Shown: positions 16,996-26,757 of the stretch, one piece after another
Position numbering within the stretch: position 1 is the first letter of the stretch
Layout: every line of letters begins with the position of its first letter
NCBI RefSeq assembly: GCF_003290185.1
Contig: NZ_QNFY01000009.1
Coordinates: 1 to 64,000, forward strand
Source of the DNA: Chryseobacterium lathyri
GTDB lineage: Bacteria > Bacteroidota > Bacteroidia > Flavobacteriales > Weeksellaceae
Direction of reading: 5' to 3'
DNA length: 64,000 nt
The notes under the pieces: model-generated
Told to the model about the DNA's origin: nothing
What the model saw: only the letters and a program-made list of their open reading frames with translations
Database searches by the model: none
Position numbers and translations under genes: made by a program

Positions 16996-17682
16996 TTAAA
17001 ATTCAAACTCCTCTCCCAGTTTAGGAAGAACCAATTCTACATTTTTATCTGCAAAATGCTTCAATGCACTTTCATGGTTGATCTCAATGGCAGGGAATGT
17101 ATCGAAATGGCATCCGATCACTTTTGGAGTTTTTAGTAATTCTGCTGCTGCAAAAGATGCTTTTCTTGGGCACATCGTATAGTGGCTTCCGATGGGAAGG
17201 ATAGACAGGTCAATATTCCCGAAAAGTCTTGGGAAAAGCTCCATATCAGCCATTACTCCGGTATCTCCGGCCAGATAAATGTTCTTACCTTCAGGAAGTC
17301 TGAAAATATATCCTACCGGAACGCCTCCATAGCTTCCATCCGGGAACGAACTTGTATGGTGAGCCGGTACCATGGAAATTTTAAGATCGTCGATTTTTGC
17401 CGATCCTCCTAAGTTCACATCGTCTTTGTTTTTTGCAGTTTTAAAATAAGCACAGACCTCAGGAACACCAATAATTGTTGCTTCCGGATGAAACTGTAAC
17501 ACTTCCTCTACATCAGCAATATGATCACCGTGAGCATGAGTCAATAAAATATAATCGATCTTCTGAGCCGATATATCAAAGCCGGATTCCGCTTTTTTGT
17601 AATTGTAAAAAGGATCGCTTAAAATTGTTTTGTCTTTGTATGTAAACAAAAAACAGTTTTGTCCTAAAAATTGTATTTTCAT
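16996..17682 (-). CDS. UPF0173 metallo-beta-lactamase-fold hydrolase
   Basis: The 228-residue protein has the metal site HAHGDH at 49-54 in LLTHAHGDHIADVEEV, then PAHHTS, YLAGDTGV and a final GCHFDTFPAIE. This pattern fits UPF0173/UlaG-like hydrolases. The length is normal for the family. Substrate unknown; cytoplasmic. It is followed 18 bases... upstream of the small membrane-protein gene on the same strand, with the SRP RNA on its other side. Confidence 0.9.
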   Translation of the reverse strand: MKIQFLGQNCFLFTYKDKTILSDPFYNYKKAESGFDISAQKIDYILLTHAHGDHIADVEEVLQFHPEATIIGVPEVCAYFKTAKNKDDVNLGGSAKIDDLKISMVPAHHTSSFPDGSYGGVPVGYIFRLPEGKNIYLAGDTGVMADMELFPRLFGNIDLSILPIGSHYTMCPRKASFAAAELLKTPKVIGCHFDTFPAIEINHESALKHFADKNVELVLPKLGEEFEF

Positions 17683-17700
17683 TTTTAATTTATTTTCTAA

Positions 17701-17988
17701 TTATGTACATGAAACCGTTGAGTTGAAAAGAATTTGATACAACAATAAACTTGTTGGTATAATAATAAAAATCTGAAGAATTAAAAATTCTCTCTGCGGT
17801 TTTTTCTTTCCGATTAATAAAAGCAAAGCGAAAACTGCATTTGAAACAACAACGATGAAAATTAAAAGAGGAAGAAAGCTAATATCAGAAACCGATATAT
17901 TACCCTGTGATTCATCAATAAGAGTATAAATAAGAAATAAAGCTAAAATAATTGATAAATAAGAAGTTATTTTTAAAGCTAAATTCAT
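17701..17988 (-). CDS. Small membrane protein, 95 aa
   Basis: Three hydrophobic helices (TSYLSIILALFLIYTLI; FLPLLIFIVVVSNAVFALLLLI; LILQIFIIIPTSLLLYQILF) are split by a charged GKKKPQRE loop. No family is recognised. It lies 5 bases downstream of the SRPBCC gene and is probably cotranscribed with it. Confidence 0.65.
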   Translation of the reverse strand: MNLALKITSYLSIILALFLIYTLIDESQGNISVSDISFLPLLIFIVVVSNAVFALLLLIGKKKPQREFLILQIFIIIPTSLLLYQILFNSTVSCT

Positions 17989-17993
17989 TGCAT

Positions 17994-18440
17994 TTATTTT
18001 GATGGAAATTTATCCTCAATCAGATTCAGTTTGATTCTATGTTCAAGATATGCCTTACAGCCATCTAAAACAGTTGTAAAACCTCCCGTATTATCATTAA
18101 TTACTTTTAAAAGGTCTTCACCCGTCTGGCTGAACCCATAGCTTTTAATAACAACTAGAATTCCTTTCTCCATTTGTTTGAATTCATAATCTACATGTAC
18201 TGACGGATCTCCCCACTCTGTTTTTATCAGCTGGTTTGGAATAATCTGGTGAACTTTTACTTCAGATTTTGCGCCATACATTTCCCACTCCCAGGTAATC
18301 GTTTTACCCTCCTCCAATTTTCCGGTAGATTTTGTAAACCAGAAATTGGTAGTCACTTCAGGATTGATAAATGCCTCAAAGACATCTTCAATCGGTTTTC
18401 TGATAAGCATTTGAGCTTCAACGTAGCTATTTGAACTCAT
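17994..18440 (-). CDS. SRPBCC (AHSA1/START-like) protein
   Basis: The 148-residue protein opens IRKPIEDVFEAFINPEVTTNFW, the standard start of AHSA1-type helix-grip proteins. GKTITWEWEMYG, VHQIIPNQLIKTEW and a C-terminal helix with DGCKAYLEHRI follow. These bind hydrophobic ligands in a central cavity; the ligand is not predictable. menA starts 12 bases beyond its stop... on the upstream side menA ends just before this gene begins, so the order menA, SRPBCC, small membrane protein may be one transcript. Confidence 0.85.
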   Translation of the reverse strand: MSSNSYVEAQMLIRKPIEDVFEAFINPEVTTNFWFTKSTGKLEEGKTITWEWEMYGAKSEVKVHQIIPNQLIKTEWGDPSVHVDYEFKQMEKGILVVIKSYGFSQTGEDLLKVINDNTGGFTTVLDGCKAYLEHRIKLNLIEDKFPSK

Positions 18441-18452
18441 AGTAATGGAAAT

Positions 18453-19382
18453 TTATTTAAAAAAATTAAGTCCAATTGCTGTAAGAACTGCCATGGTAAA
18501 GGTAAGGATACCCACCTGTTTCAAGAATGGGTCCAAGTCTTTAGGCTCTTTTACAGACATAATTTTCCTTCTGAGCTTAGCAAATGGAATTAACAGGATC
18601 ATTACAATGAAAACGTAATAGTTTTGAGACTGTATGAAACCATTTAATCCTAAAAATATAAGAATTAAGACCAAAGGAAGCTGTAACAGGACCATTTCGT
18701 AAATCATTGCATTTTTGAAACCTATCCTCAATGCAAAGCTGTTTTTCCCAGACAGTCTGTCACTTTCTATATCTCTCATATTGTTAAGATTAAGAACAGC
18801 CATACTCATCATTCCTACTGCTGTTCCGGGTAATAGCATATCCCAGCTGAGGGTTTTTGTAAACAGAAAATAACTCCCGCAAACCGAAACTAAGCCAAAA
18901 AATACAAATACAAAAAGATCTCCCAATCCCATATATCCGTAAGGTTTCTTTCCAACTGTATAACCGATTGCCGCCAGAATACAGGCTACTCCCAATCCTA
19001 TGAAAATATAAAATTCATTCATATAATTGGGGATGAAAGCGATGTATAAGAGTGCAATTGTGGCAACAAAGGATAATGCAGAAAAAAGGATCACCGCATT
19101 TTTCATTTGCTTTGCCGTAATTTTTCCTGAAGCTACGGCTCTGGATTCTGCCTCATTTATTCTTTTGGCATCAGTTCCTTTTACGCCATCCCCATAGTCA
19201 TTGGCATAGTTTGATAAAATCTGGTATAAAAGGGTTACCAGAATCGCCAGAGCAAAAATTTTCCAGTCCCAGGTACCTCCTTCTCCGTAAAGTCTCCATT
19301 TTGCAATGAAAGCTCCCATTATAATTCCGCTTAAGGAAAGCGGTAAAGTTCTTAGCCTTGCGGCTTTTATCCAATCCGACAT
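18453..19382 (-). CDS. menA: 1,4-dihydroxy-2-naphthoate polyprenyltransferase
   Basis: The 309-residue UbiA-family membrane enzyme attaches the polyprenyl tail to DHNA in menaquinone synthesis. The first Asp-rich motif is NDYGDGVKGTDAKR, the second is NNMRDIESDRLSGK, and eight or nine hydrophobic helices follow the usual spacing. RTLPLSLSGIIMG at the N-terminus is typical of MenA. The gene is downstream of menB across a 90-base inverted-repeat spacer. Confidence 0.95.
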   Translation of the reverse strand: MSDWIKAARLRTLPLSLSGIIMGAFIAKWRLYGEGGTWDWKIFALAILVTLLYQILSNYANDYGDGVKGTDAKRINEAESRAVASGKITAKQMKNAVILFSALSFVATIALLYIAFIPNYMNEFYIFIGLGVACILAAIGYTVGKKPYGYMGLGDLFVFVFFGLVSVCGSYFLFTKTLSWDMLLPGTAVGMMSMAVLNLNNMRDIESDRLSGKNSFALRIGFKNAMIYEMVLLQLPLVLILIFLGLNGFIQSQNYYVFIVMILLIPFAKLRRKIMSVKEPKDLDPFLKQVGILTFTMAVLTAIGLNFFK

Positions 19383-19390
19383 AAATATTT

Positions 19391-19470
19391 AGATGTTAGA
19401 TAGTAGAAGTTAGAAGTTAGATTTAAAACCATATAAGCTTACTATCTAATTTCTAACCTCTAACTTCTTA
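19391..19470. repeat. TTAGAAG-type inverted repeat between menB and menA
   Basis: AGAAGTTAGAAGTTAGA at 19405-19421 pairs with TCTAACCTCTAACTTCT at 19452-19468. The single mismatch is A.C in plus-strand RNA but a G.U pair in the RNA actually made from the men strand. The flanks (GATGTTAGATAG; ACTATCTAATT) continue the same heptamer-like wording. It fills nearly the whole spacer. Confidence 0.7.
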
Positions 19471-19472
19471 TT

Positions 19473-20309
19473 TTAAGATATCCATTGATTTTCTCCGAAG
19501 TCTGGCTTTCTTTTTTCAAGGAATGCATTTCTTCCTTCCTGCGCTTCTTCTGTCATATATGCCAAACGGGTCGCTTCTCCTGCAAACACCTGTTGGCCAA
19601 CCATTCCATCATCTGTCAGGTTCATTGCGAATTTCAGCATTCTGATAGAAGTTGGTGATTTTGCTAATATTTCCTGTGCCCATTCATAGGCTGTATCTTC
19701 TAATTCGGCATGTGGGATAACGGCATTGACCATTCCCATTTCTAAAGCTTCCTGAGCAGAATAGTTTCTTCCTAAAAAGAATATTTCACGGGCTTTTTTC
19801 TGACCAACCATTTTCGCCAGGTAAGCGGATCCGTATCCACCATCAAAACTCGTCACATCAGCATCGGTCTGTTTGAAGATAGCATGTTCTTTACTTGCCA
19901 GAGTAAGATCGCATACCACATGAAGTGAATGCCCTCCTCCTACTGCCCATCCCGGAACAACAGCGATCACTACTTTCGGCATAAAACGGATCAGACGCTG
20001 AACTTCAAGAATATTCAATCGGTGTCTTCCGTCTTCGCCTACATATCCCTGATGTCCTCTTGCTTTCTGGTCGCCTCCACTACAGAAAGCCCAGCCACCA
20101 TCTTTGGCACTTGGACCTTCTCCTGAAAGCAGGACAACCCCTATTGAAGAGTCTTCATAAGCGTCATAGAAAGCGTCATACAGTTCTGAAGTGGTCTTGG
20201 GTCTGAAGGCATTTCTTACTTCCGGTCTGTTGAAAGCAATTCTTGCTACCCCATTACATTTTTTATAGGTAATATCTTCGTATTCTTTGGCGGTTTTCCA
20301 CTCAATCAT
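19473..20309 (-). CDS. menB: 1,4-dihydroxy-2-naphthoyl-CoA synthase
   Basis: This 278-residue crotonase closes the second ring of DHNA-CoA from o-succinylbenzoyl-CoA. Signatures are YKKCNGVARIAFNRPEVRNAF, the oxyanion segments FCSGGDQKARG and PGWAVGGGHSLHVVCDL, TDADVTSFDGGYGSAYLA (the catalytic Asp region of MenB), and the C-terminal EGRNAFLEKRKPDF. It is upstream of menA, so the two steps that build and prenylate the naphthoate ring are adjacent. A TATCTTTG box at 20327-20334 may be its -7 element. Confidence 0.96.
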   Translation of the reverse strand: MIEWKTAKEYEDITYKKCNGVARIAFNRPEVRNAFRPKTTSELYDAFYDAYEDSSIGVVLLSGEGPSAKDGGWAFCSGGDQKARGHQGYVGEDGRHRLNILEVQRLIRFMPKVVIAVVPGWAVGGGHSLHVVCDLTLASKEHAIFKQTDADVTSFDGGYGSAYLAKMVGQKKAREIFFLGRNYSAQEALEMGMVNAVIPHAELEDTAYEWAQEILAKSPTSIRMLKFAMNLTDDGMVGQQVFAGEATRLAYMTEEAQEGRNAFLEKRKPDFGENQWIS

Positions 20310-20415
20310 CTTATAAAAATTTTTCCCAAAGATACGGAATTACAGAGAATTTTCAGGGTGAAATTTAACGATAATTAAGGTGAAAATAAAAGCATATTTC
20401 AGATCAAAAAATAAA

Positions 20416-20441
20416 AAACCGGAACATTTCTGCTCCGGTTT
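20416..20441 (-). terminator. Terminator of the TPR gene
   Basis: AAACCGGA at 20416-20423 pairs with TCCGGTTT at 20434-20441. On the minus strand it is followed by a T-run, 25 bases after the stop. Confidence 0.8.
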
Positions 20442-20465
20442 CATTTATAATTTAACTAAGAATTA

Positions 20466-21491
20466 TTATTTTGCTTTTGCTTTAAGCTCAGCTTCCTTAG
20501 CTTTCAGATCTTTAATTTTATCTGTATTTTTTGTTACGATATAAATCTCTTTCAATGCAGTAAGGGCATCAAGATTTTCCGGTGCTGCTTTGTACCATCC
20601 TTCAGCATATGGAAGTGCTTTAGTAAATCTTTCTCTTCTTGCATCGATTAGTTTAGTCGCTTCTTCAGGCTTCTCTTTTCTTGTTGCATTAATCTGCTCT
20701 ACAATTTTGGAATCGTCTCCAATTATTGTATAAACAAGGTTCTGATAGGCATTATCAAAGTCAGGTTTAATCTCGATAGCTTTCTTGAATGATGCAAGTG
20801 CATCCTCCACTGTTGCAGGATTTTTAGACTGCATTACTCCAAGGTTATACCAGTTGGTAGCATCGTTAGGGTTTTTAGCCAGCTGCTCTTTAAGTGCTCC
20901 GATGAATTTTTCCGTATTTCCAGAATCATAATAAGCTGTAGCCTGAGCTTCTTTAAGTTTGGCATTATTTGGATATTTTGCCAAACCTTTTTCAATAATT
21001 GTCAATGCTTCATTAGGTTTCTTTGCGTTCATAAGCAAAGTTGTTAATGTTTCATACAGTTCCGGCTCAACACTTGGTGTTTGCTCTGTTTTGAAATCTG
21101 AATAATCAGGATTCTTTTTCATAAGCTCCCAAGTAGCTTTGTCTAAATTCACTACCTGACCAGACTTTTTCTCTTTCGCAGTATACGTTGTCTGAACTCC
21201 TGTAAAACCTGAATTGATAAGGTCTGTATATATTTTGATGGATTCGGTGCTGTTATTTGCCAAAGCATAGCTCAGACCTGCGTAATACATATATATCTTA
21301 TCATCCTGGCCATTGGTTTTTAATAAGTTATAAACTTCTAAAAACTTAGGCGCGGCAACGGTATAATTTTTTGCATTATATGCATCCATTGCAGCTTTGT
21401 TCGCTTCCTGCAGCTTGGCATTTACATCGCCCTTCTGACCGAAAACGAAAGCAGAAGCTACGATTGCTATACCTAAAATGAGTTTCTTCAT
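20466..21491 (-). CDS. Secreted tetratricopeptide-repeat protein
   Basis: The 341-residue protein has a signal peptide (LILGIAIVASAFVFGQ) and then TPR-like helix pairs: AMDAYNAKNYTVAAPKFLEVY, PNEALTIIEKGLAKYPNN, TNWYNLGVMQSKNP with ALASFKKAIEIKPDFDNAY, and a final ALPYAEGWYKAAPENLDAL. It is periplasmic, probably a protein-binding scaffold; the partner is unknown. It sits 28 bases after gyrA on the same strand and ends at a strong terminator, so it may be read from the gyrA promoter. Confidence 0.88.
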   Translation of the reverse strand: MKKLILGIAIVASAFVFGQKGDVNAKLQEANKAAMDAYNAKNYTVAAPKFLEVYNLLKTNGQDDKIYMYYAGLSYALANNSTESIKIYTDLINSGFTGVQTTYTAKEKKSGQVVNLDKATWELMKKNPDYSDFKTEQTPSVEPELYETLTTLLMNAKKPNEALTIIEKGLAKYPNNAKLKEAQATAYYDSGNTEKFIGALKEQLAKNPNDATNWYNLGVMQSKNPATVEDALASFKKAIEIKPDFDNAYQNLVYTIIGDDSKIVEQINATRKEKPEEATKLIDARRERFTKALPYAEGWYKAAPENLDALTALKEIYIVTKNTDKIKDLKAKEAELKAKAK

Positions 21492-21519
21492 AATAACTAT
21501 ATTATATTAATTGTACGTT

Positions 21520-24108
21520 TTATTCTTCAGAATCAGAATTCTCATTTTCTCCGGCCGGGTTTTCTTTTTCAGCCTGTGGTTCTGTATTATTTTCTTGGTT
21601 ATCTGCTACAATTCCTGTCCCTTCTGCATTTTCTTCAGAGTCTTCTTCTGCTACCTCTTTATCCATTTCTACTTTTGCAATGGCTGCAATTTCGTCATTT
21701 TTCTTAAGGTTAATCATTTTTACTCCCTGGGTATTTCTTCCCATTACTCTCATTTCATCCATATTCATTCTGATGGCAACACCGGACTTATTGATGATCA
21801 TCAATCCGTCTTCGTCTGTCACATTCTGAATAGCGATCAGATTTCCTGTTTTTTCGGTAATGTTCAGAGTAATAACTCCTTTTCCTCCTCTGTTGGTGAT
21901 TCTGTAGTCTTCTACAGCAGTTCTTTTACCGTATCCTTTTTCAGAAACCACAAGAACTGTCTCTTTTTCTACATCATTCACAACAATCATACCAATTGCC
22001 TCATCATTATCGTCCATAGTGATACCACGTACCCCAATGGATCCTCTACCTACTTCTCTTACTTTTTCTTCAGGGAAACGGATACATTTACCATTTTTAG
22101 TTGCAATCATGATCTGAGAAGTACCATTGGTAAGGTATGCACCCAATAATTGGTCATTATCTCTGATCTCGATGGCATTAACCCCATTAACTCTTGGTCT
22201 TGAGTACGCTTCAAGAGAGGTTTTCTTAATGGTTCCATTCTTGGTTACCATCACTACACTCATTTGGTTTACGTATTCAGCGTCTTTCAGGTTATTGGTT
22301 CTGATGTAGGCTTTGATCTTGTCATCCTGCTCAATGTTGATCAGGTTCTGTACTGCTCTTCCTTTGGATGTTTTTGACCCTTCAGGAATTTCAAATACTC
22401 TTAACCAGTAACATCTTCCTTTTTCTGTGAAAAACAGCATATACTGGTGGTTGGTCGCAGAAACAATATATTCAAGGAAATCTTCATCCCTTGTAGTTGC
22501 TGCCCTGTTCCCTACACCACCTCTGCTCTGAATTTTGTATTCAGAAAGTGAGGTTCTCTTAACATATCCTGCGTGTGAAATGGTAAGAACTACGGCTTCA
22601 TTCGGGATAATATCCTCGATAGACATTTCTCCTCCTGAATAGTCGATTGCAGTTCTTCTTTCGTCACCATATTTTTCTTTGATTTCAAGCAATTCTTCTT
22701 TGATGATCTCAAATCTTCTCGGTTCATTGGCTAAGATATCTTCCAGGTTCATGATCTCTTTCATGATCGTGTCATATTCATCACGGATCTTGTCAAGTTC
22801 CATTCCTGTAAGACGTGCTAATCTTAGATCAAGAATGGCCTGAGCCTGAATGTCAGAAAGTTCAAATGCTTCGATCAAGCCTTCTTTTGCCGCCTGAGGA
22901 TTAGCACTGTGACGGATAATAGAAATGGCTCTGTCTAAAGAATCCTGAGATCCTATCACTTTCATGAAACCTTCCAGGATGTGAGCTCTCTCTTTTGCTT
23001 TCTTAAGCTCGTACTGAGTTCTTCTCACAATCACTTCGTGTCTGTGCTCTACGAAATGGTGGATGATATCCTTTAAATTCAGCTGTTCCGGTCTTCCTTT
23101 AACCAGCGCAATATTATTAACGCTGAAAGAAGTCTGAAGTGCTGTATATTTATATAGTAAGTTTAGGACAACATTAGGAATAGCATCATTTTTCAGTTCA
23201 TAAACAACACGCAGACCATTTCTGTCCGATTCGTCTCTGATCTCATGAATTCCTACAATCTTGTCATCTTTTACGAGTTCCGCAGTTCTGGCGATCATAT
23301 CAGCCTTGTTTACCTGGTATGGAACTTCAGTAACGATAATAGCATTTCTGTTTCCGATTTCTTCGAAATTCACTTTTGCTCTCAGCACTACTCTTCCTTT
23401 TCCTGTATGGAAAGCATCCCTTACTCCATCGTAACCATATATAATACCTCCTGTAGGGAAATCCGGCGCTGTAATATGGTGCATCAATTCATCGATAGTA
23501 ATCTCTCGGTTATCGATATAAGCACAGATTGCATCAATAGATTCTGATAGGTTATGCGGTGCCATATTGGTCGCCATACCCACTGCAATCCCGGAAGTAC
23601 CATTGACTAAAAGGTTAGGAACTTTTGTAGGCAGCACGGTAGGCTCCTGCATACTGTCGTCAAAGTTATTTTGAAAATCAACAGTTTCTTTGTCCAGATC
23701 TGAAAGAATCTCATCAGAAATCTTTTTCAGTCTTGCTTCGGTGTATCGCATTGCCGCAGGTGGGTCTCCGTCCATTGAACCGAAGTTACCCTGCCCATCC
23801 ACCTGGGGATAACGCAAGCTCCATTCCTGAGCCATTCTCACCATTGCATCATATACTGAAGAGTCTCCATGCGGGTGATATTTACCCAAAACATCCCCAA
23901 CGATTCTTGCAGATTTTAAATATTTTCTATTAGAAAAAACCCCTAATCCATACATACCGTAAAGTACTCTTCTATGAACGGGTTTCAGGCCGTCTCTTAC
24001 GTCCGGCAACGCTCTTGAAACGATAACCGACATCGAATAATCGATATAAGACGATTTCATTTCATCAACAATGTTGATAGGAATCAGTCTTTCTCCTTCT
24101 TTTTGCAT
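21520..24108 (-). CDS. gyrA: DNA gyrase subunit A
   Basis: The 862-residue protein has catalytic Tyr122 in [10 protein letters not shown] and the quinolone-region [17 protein letters not shown]. Numbering equals that of E. coli: Ser83 and Asp87 are both unaltered. The C-terminal beta-pinwheel contains the GyrA-box relative NRGGKG, which marks gyrase rather than topoisomerase IV. The acidic tail ([15 protein letters not shown] onward) is poorly conserved. I chose ATG 24108; a TTG two codons upstream is also in frame. Function: ATP-driven negative supercoiling with GyrB. Confidence 0.97.
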   Translation of the reverse strand: MQKEGERLIPINIVDEMKSSYIDYSMSVIVSRALPDVRDGLKPVHRRVLYGMYGLGVFSNRKYLKSARIVGDVLGKYHPHGDSSVYDAMVRMAQEWSLRYPQVDGQGNFGSMDGDPPAAMRYTEARLKKISDEILSDLDKETVDFQNNFDDSMQEPTVLPTKVPNLLVNGTSGIAVGMATNMAPHNLSESIDAICAYIDNREITIDELMHHITAPDFPTGGIIYGYDGVRDAFHTGKGRVVLRAKVNFEEIGNRNAIIVTEVPYQVNKADMIARTAELVKDDKIVGIHEIRDESDRNGLRVVYELKNDAIPNVVLNLLYKYTALQTSFSVNNIALVKGRPEQLNLKDIIHHFVEHRHEVIVRRTQYELKKAKERAHILEGFMKVIGSQDSLDRAISIIRHSANPQAAKEGLIEAFELSDIQAQAILDLRLARLTGMELDKIRDEYDTIMKEIMNLEDILANEPRRFEIIKEELLEIKEKYGDERRTAIDYSGGEMSIEDIIPNEAVVLTISHAGYVKRTSLSEYKIQSRGGVGNRAATTRDEDFLEYIVSATNHQYMLFFTEKGRCYWLRVFEIPEGSKTSKGRAVQNLINIEQDDKIKAYIRTNNLKDAEYVNQMSVVMVTKNGTIKKTSLEAYSRPRVNGVNAIEIRDNDQLLGAYLTNGTSQIMIATKNGKCIRFPEEKVREVGRGSIGVRGITMDDNDEAIGMIVVNDVEKETVLVVSEKGYGKRTAVEDYRITNRGGKGVITLNITEKTGNLIAIQNVTDEDGLMIINKSGVAIRMNMDEMRVMGRNTQGVKMINLKKNDEIAAIAKVEMDKEVAEEDSEENAEGTGIVADNQENNTEPQAEKENPAGENENSDSEE

Positions 24109-24255
24109 AAACAAATTTATTATAATGACAGTCAGACCTTTAGCTGTGCGTCTGAAAATTATTTATTTCCAATTTTTATTAACGGGCTAATTTACGAAAT
24201 TTTTACCGATTTTTGCACTAGAATTTATCCACAAAATCTTAAAAATTCATAAAAT

Positions 24256-24570
24256 ATGAGCTTATTGAGTATAACTTTCCACTGTACGAAAAACAATATC
24301 GAAGAATGGGAAAATTATATTGATGAAACACTGGTGCTGATGGCGGAAAACCTTATGGATGTCAATAAATATATTCTTTCTGAAGTACACAGTGATTATA
24401 TTGAAGAGGGGAAGAATTATAACTTGCTTCTGATGTTTGACAATGATGATCTCAGAGAGGATTTTATCAAAAGTGAAATGCTCAACATTTCGGAAAGAAT
24501 TGAGAAAAAATTCGGAACGGAAATAATGATCTTTAATACATTCCTGAATCCAAAAAAATCAAGATTTTAA
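24256..24570 (+). CDS. DUF4286 protein
   Basis: The 104-residue protein SLLSITFHCTKNNIEEWENY with YILSEVHSDYIEEGKNYNLLLMF matches DUF4286, small ferredoxin-fold-like proteins found next to housekeeping genes in Bacteroidetes. No catalytic residues are evident. It is divergent from gyrA and has its own hairpin terminator 9 bases after the stop. Confidence 0.85.
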   Translation: MSLLSITFHCTKNNIEEWENYIDETLVLMAENLMDVNKYILSEVHSDYIEEGKNYNLLLMFDNDDLREDFIKSEMLNISERIEKKFGTEIMIFNTFLNPKKSRF

Positions 24571-24578
24571 TACAAATC

Positions 24579-24604
24579 AAAAGCCCTGAAAAATCAGGGC
24601 TTTT
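24579..24604 (+). terminator. Terminator of the DUF4286 gene
   Basis: AAAAGCCCTGA at 24579-24589 pairs with TCAGGGCTTTT at 24594-24604, then a T-rich tail. Confidence 0.88.
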
Positions 24605-24613
24605 TTATTTTTC

Positions 24614-24847
24614 TTAATCTCTGTGTCGTTTGTGTCCTTTGTTTTTATGATGATGACCTCTGTTGTCATAATCATAATAATACACTCGTTTTTTCACCTG
24701 TCCCGGAGCATAGTATCGTGCACTTCCTCCATACACTTTTTTAGCTTGTCCCGGCGGGAGTCTCCTTACATGATGATCATGCACCACACATGATGTCATC
24801 ATAAACATAACGGTTAACACCCCTACAATTTTCATTAAACCTTTCAT
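24614..24847 (-). CDS. Small His/Arg-rich lipoprotein
   Basis: The 77-residue protein has signal VLTVMFMMTSC and then LPPGQAKKVYGGSARYYAPGQVKKRVYYYDY and a His/Lys-rich tail (HHHKNKGHKRHRD). The PPGQAKK motif recurs in a family of tiny Bacteroidetes lipoproteins I know only as hypothetical. The basic, Tyr-rich tail might bind metal or acidic polymers (inference). I place the start at ATG 24847. Confidence 0.75.
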   Translation of the reverse strand: MKGLMKIVGVLTVMFMMTSCVVHDHHVRRLPPGQAKKVYGGSARYYAPGQVKKRVYYYDYDNRGHHHKNKGHKRHRD

Positions 24848-25018
24848 ATTTTCCACTTTTTCAAATTTCAATAGGGAGATAACAAGGTTAGTGCCAAAGT
24901 ACACCGGAGCATTTTTGAAAGGGAAGCTTACGGGGTTTGAAAGCCAATATTTTTAGAACAAAAGTGATTTATTTAGTTAAAAATGAAAGATTTAAAGAAT
25001 TGTCCGGTTCTCTTTTAT

Positions 25019-25513
25019 TTATTCTATACTGTCACTTCGCTTTTCGAACAGTACGACATCTTTCCACTGTCCGTTTAGCTTTCCAATCTTTTTTCTGACT
25101 CCTACGGTTCTGAACCCGTTTTTTTGGTGAAATCTTATAGAAGCTTCGTTTTCGGGAAAGATACTGGCCTGAAGAGTCCAGAAACCATGGCTTTCGCTGT
25201 CAAGAATCATCTTTTTCAGCAGAACTGATCCTAAGCCTTTCCCTTGATACGTATTGTCAAAATAAATGCTCACTTCAGCTACTCCTTTATAACATTCTCT
25301 TTTGCTTACCGGCTTCAAAGCGCACCACCCTACTATTTCATTGTTTTCATTTTCAAGTACCCAACGGCAATCGTTGAAATATTCCATATTCCAGGCTTCG
25401 GCAGTAGGAACTTCTGTTTCAAAAGTGGATACCCCTCCGTCTAATCCCTGCTTATAAATTTCCAGCACTCTTTTTTCATCACCGGGAAGCATTTCTCTTA
25501 ATTCGTAATTCAT
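25019..25513 (-). CDS. GNAT N-acetyltransferase (phosphinothricin-type)
   Basis: The 164-residue protein carries VAEVSIYFDNTYQGKGLGSVLLKKMI, the acetyl-CoA pyrophosphate loop (Q-G-K-G-L-G), and SIFPENEASIRFHQKNGFRTVGVRKKIGKLNG, the Pat/Bar-type C-terminus. By family it acetylates an amino group of a small molecule such as phosphinothricin or methionine sulfoximine. It starts 6 bases downstream of the DUF421 gene. Confidence 0.9.
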   Translation of the reverse strand: MNYELREMLPGDEKRVLEIYKQGLDGGVSTFETEVPTAEAWNMEYFNDCRWVLENENNEIVGWCALKPVSKRECYKGVAEVSIYFDNTYQGKGLGSVLLKKMILDSESHGFWTLQASIFPENEASIRFHQKNGFRTVGVRKKIGKLNGQWKDVVLFEKRSDSIE

Positions 25514-25518
25514 TCTAT

Positions 25519-26031
25519 TTAATAGTATTTTCTTTTATTTTTTCTTTTGATTCTTGAATAGTGGGTCTGCTTTTCTTTCTCATCTTCTGAAATAACGCTT
25601 ATATTACCATCAACTTCAAGAATAGAAAGCTTAACATCTCTTATTTTTTCCACGCCGTGTTCTCTTATGGCTTCTTCCAGCTCATCACGGGTGATCTTCA
25701 CCCTGTTCAGAGCCGTCTGGTCTATTACCCCATCTCTGATCAGGATTACAGGGTCTTCTTCCATAAATGTTTCGAATTTCCGGTTGGAGAACATGAGTCG
25801 TTTTAGAATAAAGTTGGCCGCAAACAGAACGAGGGCTGCAATAAGACCACCCTGTAGAGAGGTATTCTGGCCCACCATTGCATTCTGAACCGCATTGGAA
25901 ATAAGAAGGAGCAGAACCACATCTCCTGCATTAAGCTGGGAAAGCTGGTTTTTACCAAAGAGACGGATAGCGATCACCATAAAAAGGTAAACGCAAAGGG
26001 AACGTACTACAACATCAAGAATAGGATTCAC
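25519..26031 (-). CDS. DUF421 (YetF-type) membrane protein
   Basis: The 170-residue protein has three N-terminal membrane helices (SLCVYLFMVIAIRLFGKNQLSQLNAGDVV) and a cytoplasmic domain with VILIRDGVIDQTALNRVKITRDELEEAIREHG, the hallmark of DUF421/YetF. The start is GTG 26031. The family's molecular role is unsettled. It is in an operon with the acetyltransferase. Confidence 0.92.
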   Translation of the reverse strand: MNPILDVVVRSLCVYLFMVIAIRLFGKNQLSQLNAGDVVLLLLISNAVQNAMVGQNTSLQGGLIAALVLFAANFILKRLMFSNRKFETFMEEDPVILIRDGVIDQTALNRVKITRDELEEAIREHGVEKIRDVKLSILEVDGNISVISEDEKEKQTHYSRIKRKNKRKYY

Positions 26032-26159
26032 AGATCATATTTAATAATCAAATGTATTAAATTTTATGATTGGCTGTTTAAATTATTTTTAGGCTTAAGA
26101 AACAAGCTGACAGAATAAAAGATGGCACATGATTTGACCATTGAATTTAAATTTTATTG

Positions 26160-26708
26160 ATGAAAAAAATCTTTCTATGCTTAGGAATTTTTCTCTTTTT
26201 AGCAGCCTGCAAAAATAATGGATCCCGTGCAAATTCGGCCGAAGAAACCTCTGTTATACAAAAGGTCAACGAGCTTTACCGTTTATATGGAGGCTCAAAT
26301 GATGCTCTTTATAATAAACCCTTCTCTGACAGCCTTTTTTCTCCGGAACTCAAAAGAACACTTGAAGAGGCTTTGAATGCTTCTAAAGCTGATATTGAAA
26401 AGGTAAAACACAGTGATCATCCGGATGAAAAACCATTATTGTTTGAAGGAGCTGTTTTTTCAAGCTTATATGAAGGATACAACAGTTACAAAATAAAATC
26501 CGTTGTTATCAACCCTTCGGGTACCTCAGCGGATGCGGCGGTTACTTTTGAATACATGATGTCTCAGCCTAAAGTTATATGGACCGACAAAGTACATTTG
26601 ATAAAGTCCGGCCAGGAATGGAAGATTGATAACATCAGCTTTGACAGTATTGCAAATTCGAAAGATCTGAAATCAAGCCTGAAGAATTTTGCTCAAAGCG
26701 TGAAATAA
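26160..26708 (+). CDS. DUF3828-like lipoprotein
   Basis: The 182-residue protein has lipobox FLFLAAC and then VIQKVNELYRLYGGSNDALYNKPFSDSLFSPELKRTLEEA, ending in IWTDKVHLIKSGQEWKIDNISF. This alpha-plus-beta layout fits the DUF3828 group of NTF2-like lipoproteins. The start is ATG 26160, one codon after an in-frame TTG. It is convergent with the double-glycine peptide gene, sharing the hairpin between them. Confidence 0.75.
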   Translation: MKKIFLCLGIFLFLAACKNNGSRANSAEETSVIQKVNELYRLYGGSNDALYNKPFSDSLFSPELKRTLEEALNASKADIEKVKHSDHPDEKPLLFEGAVFSSLYEGYNSYKIKSVVINPSGTSADAAVTFEYMMSQPKVIWTDKVHLIKSGQEWKIDNISFDSIANSKDLKSSLKNFAQSVK

Positions 26709-26730
26709 TCATTAAATCTGATCATAAAAA

Positions 26731-26751
26731 AAGCTGCTCTAAAGGCAGCTT
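26731..26751. terminator. Shared hairpin terminator
   Basis: AAGCTGC at 26731-26737 pairs with GCAGCTT at 26745-26751. The A-run on its left makes it strongest for the minus-strand peptide gene. Confidence 0.75.
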
Positions 26752-26757
26752 GAATTT

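Noticed and set aside
21511..22149. A 212-codon frame opposite the gyrA C-terminus
   Set aside because: Phe/Ser/Cys-rich shadow of a well-supported gene on the other strand.
23853..23871. Quinolone-resistance change in gyrA
   Set aside because: Ser83 and Asp87 are both present, so there is no sign of resistance at these positions.
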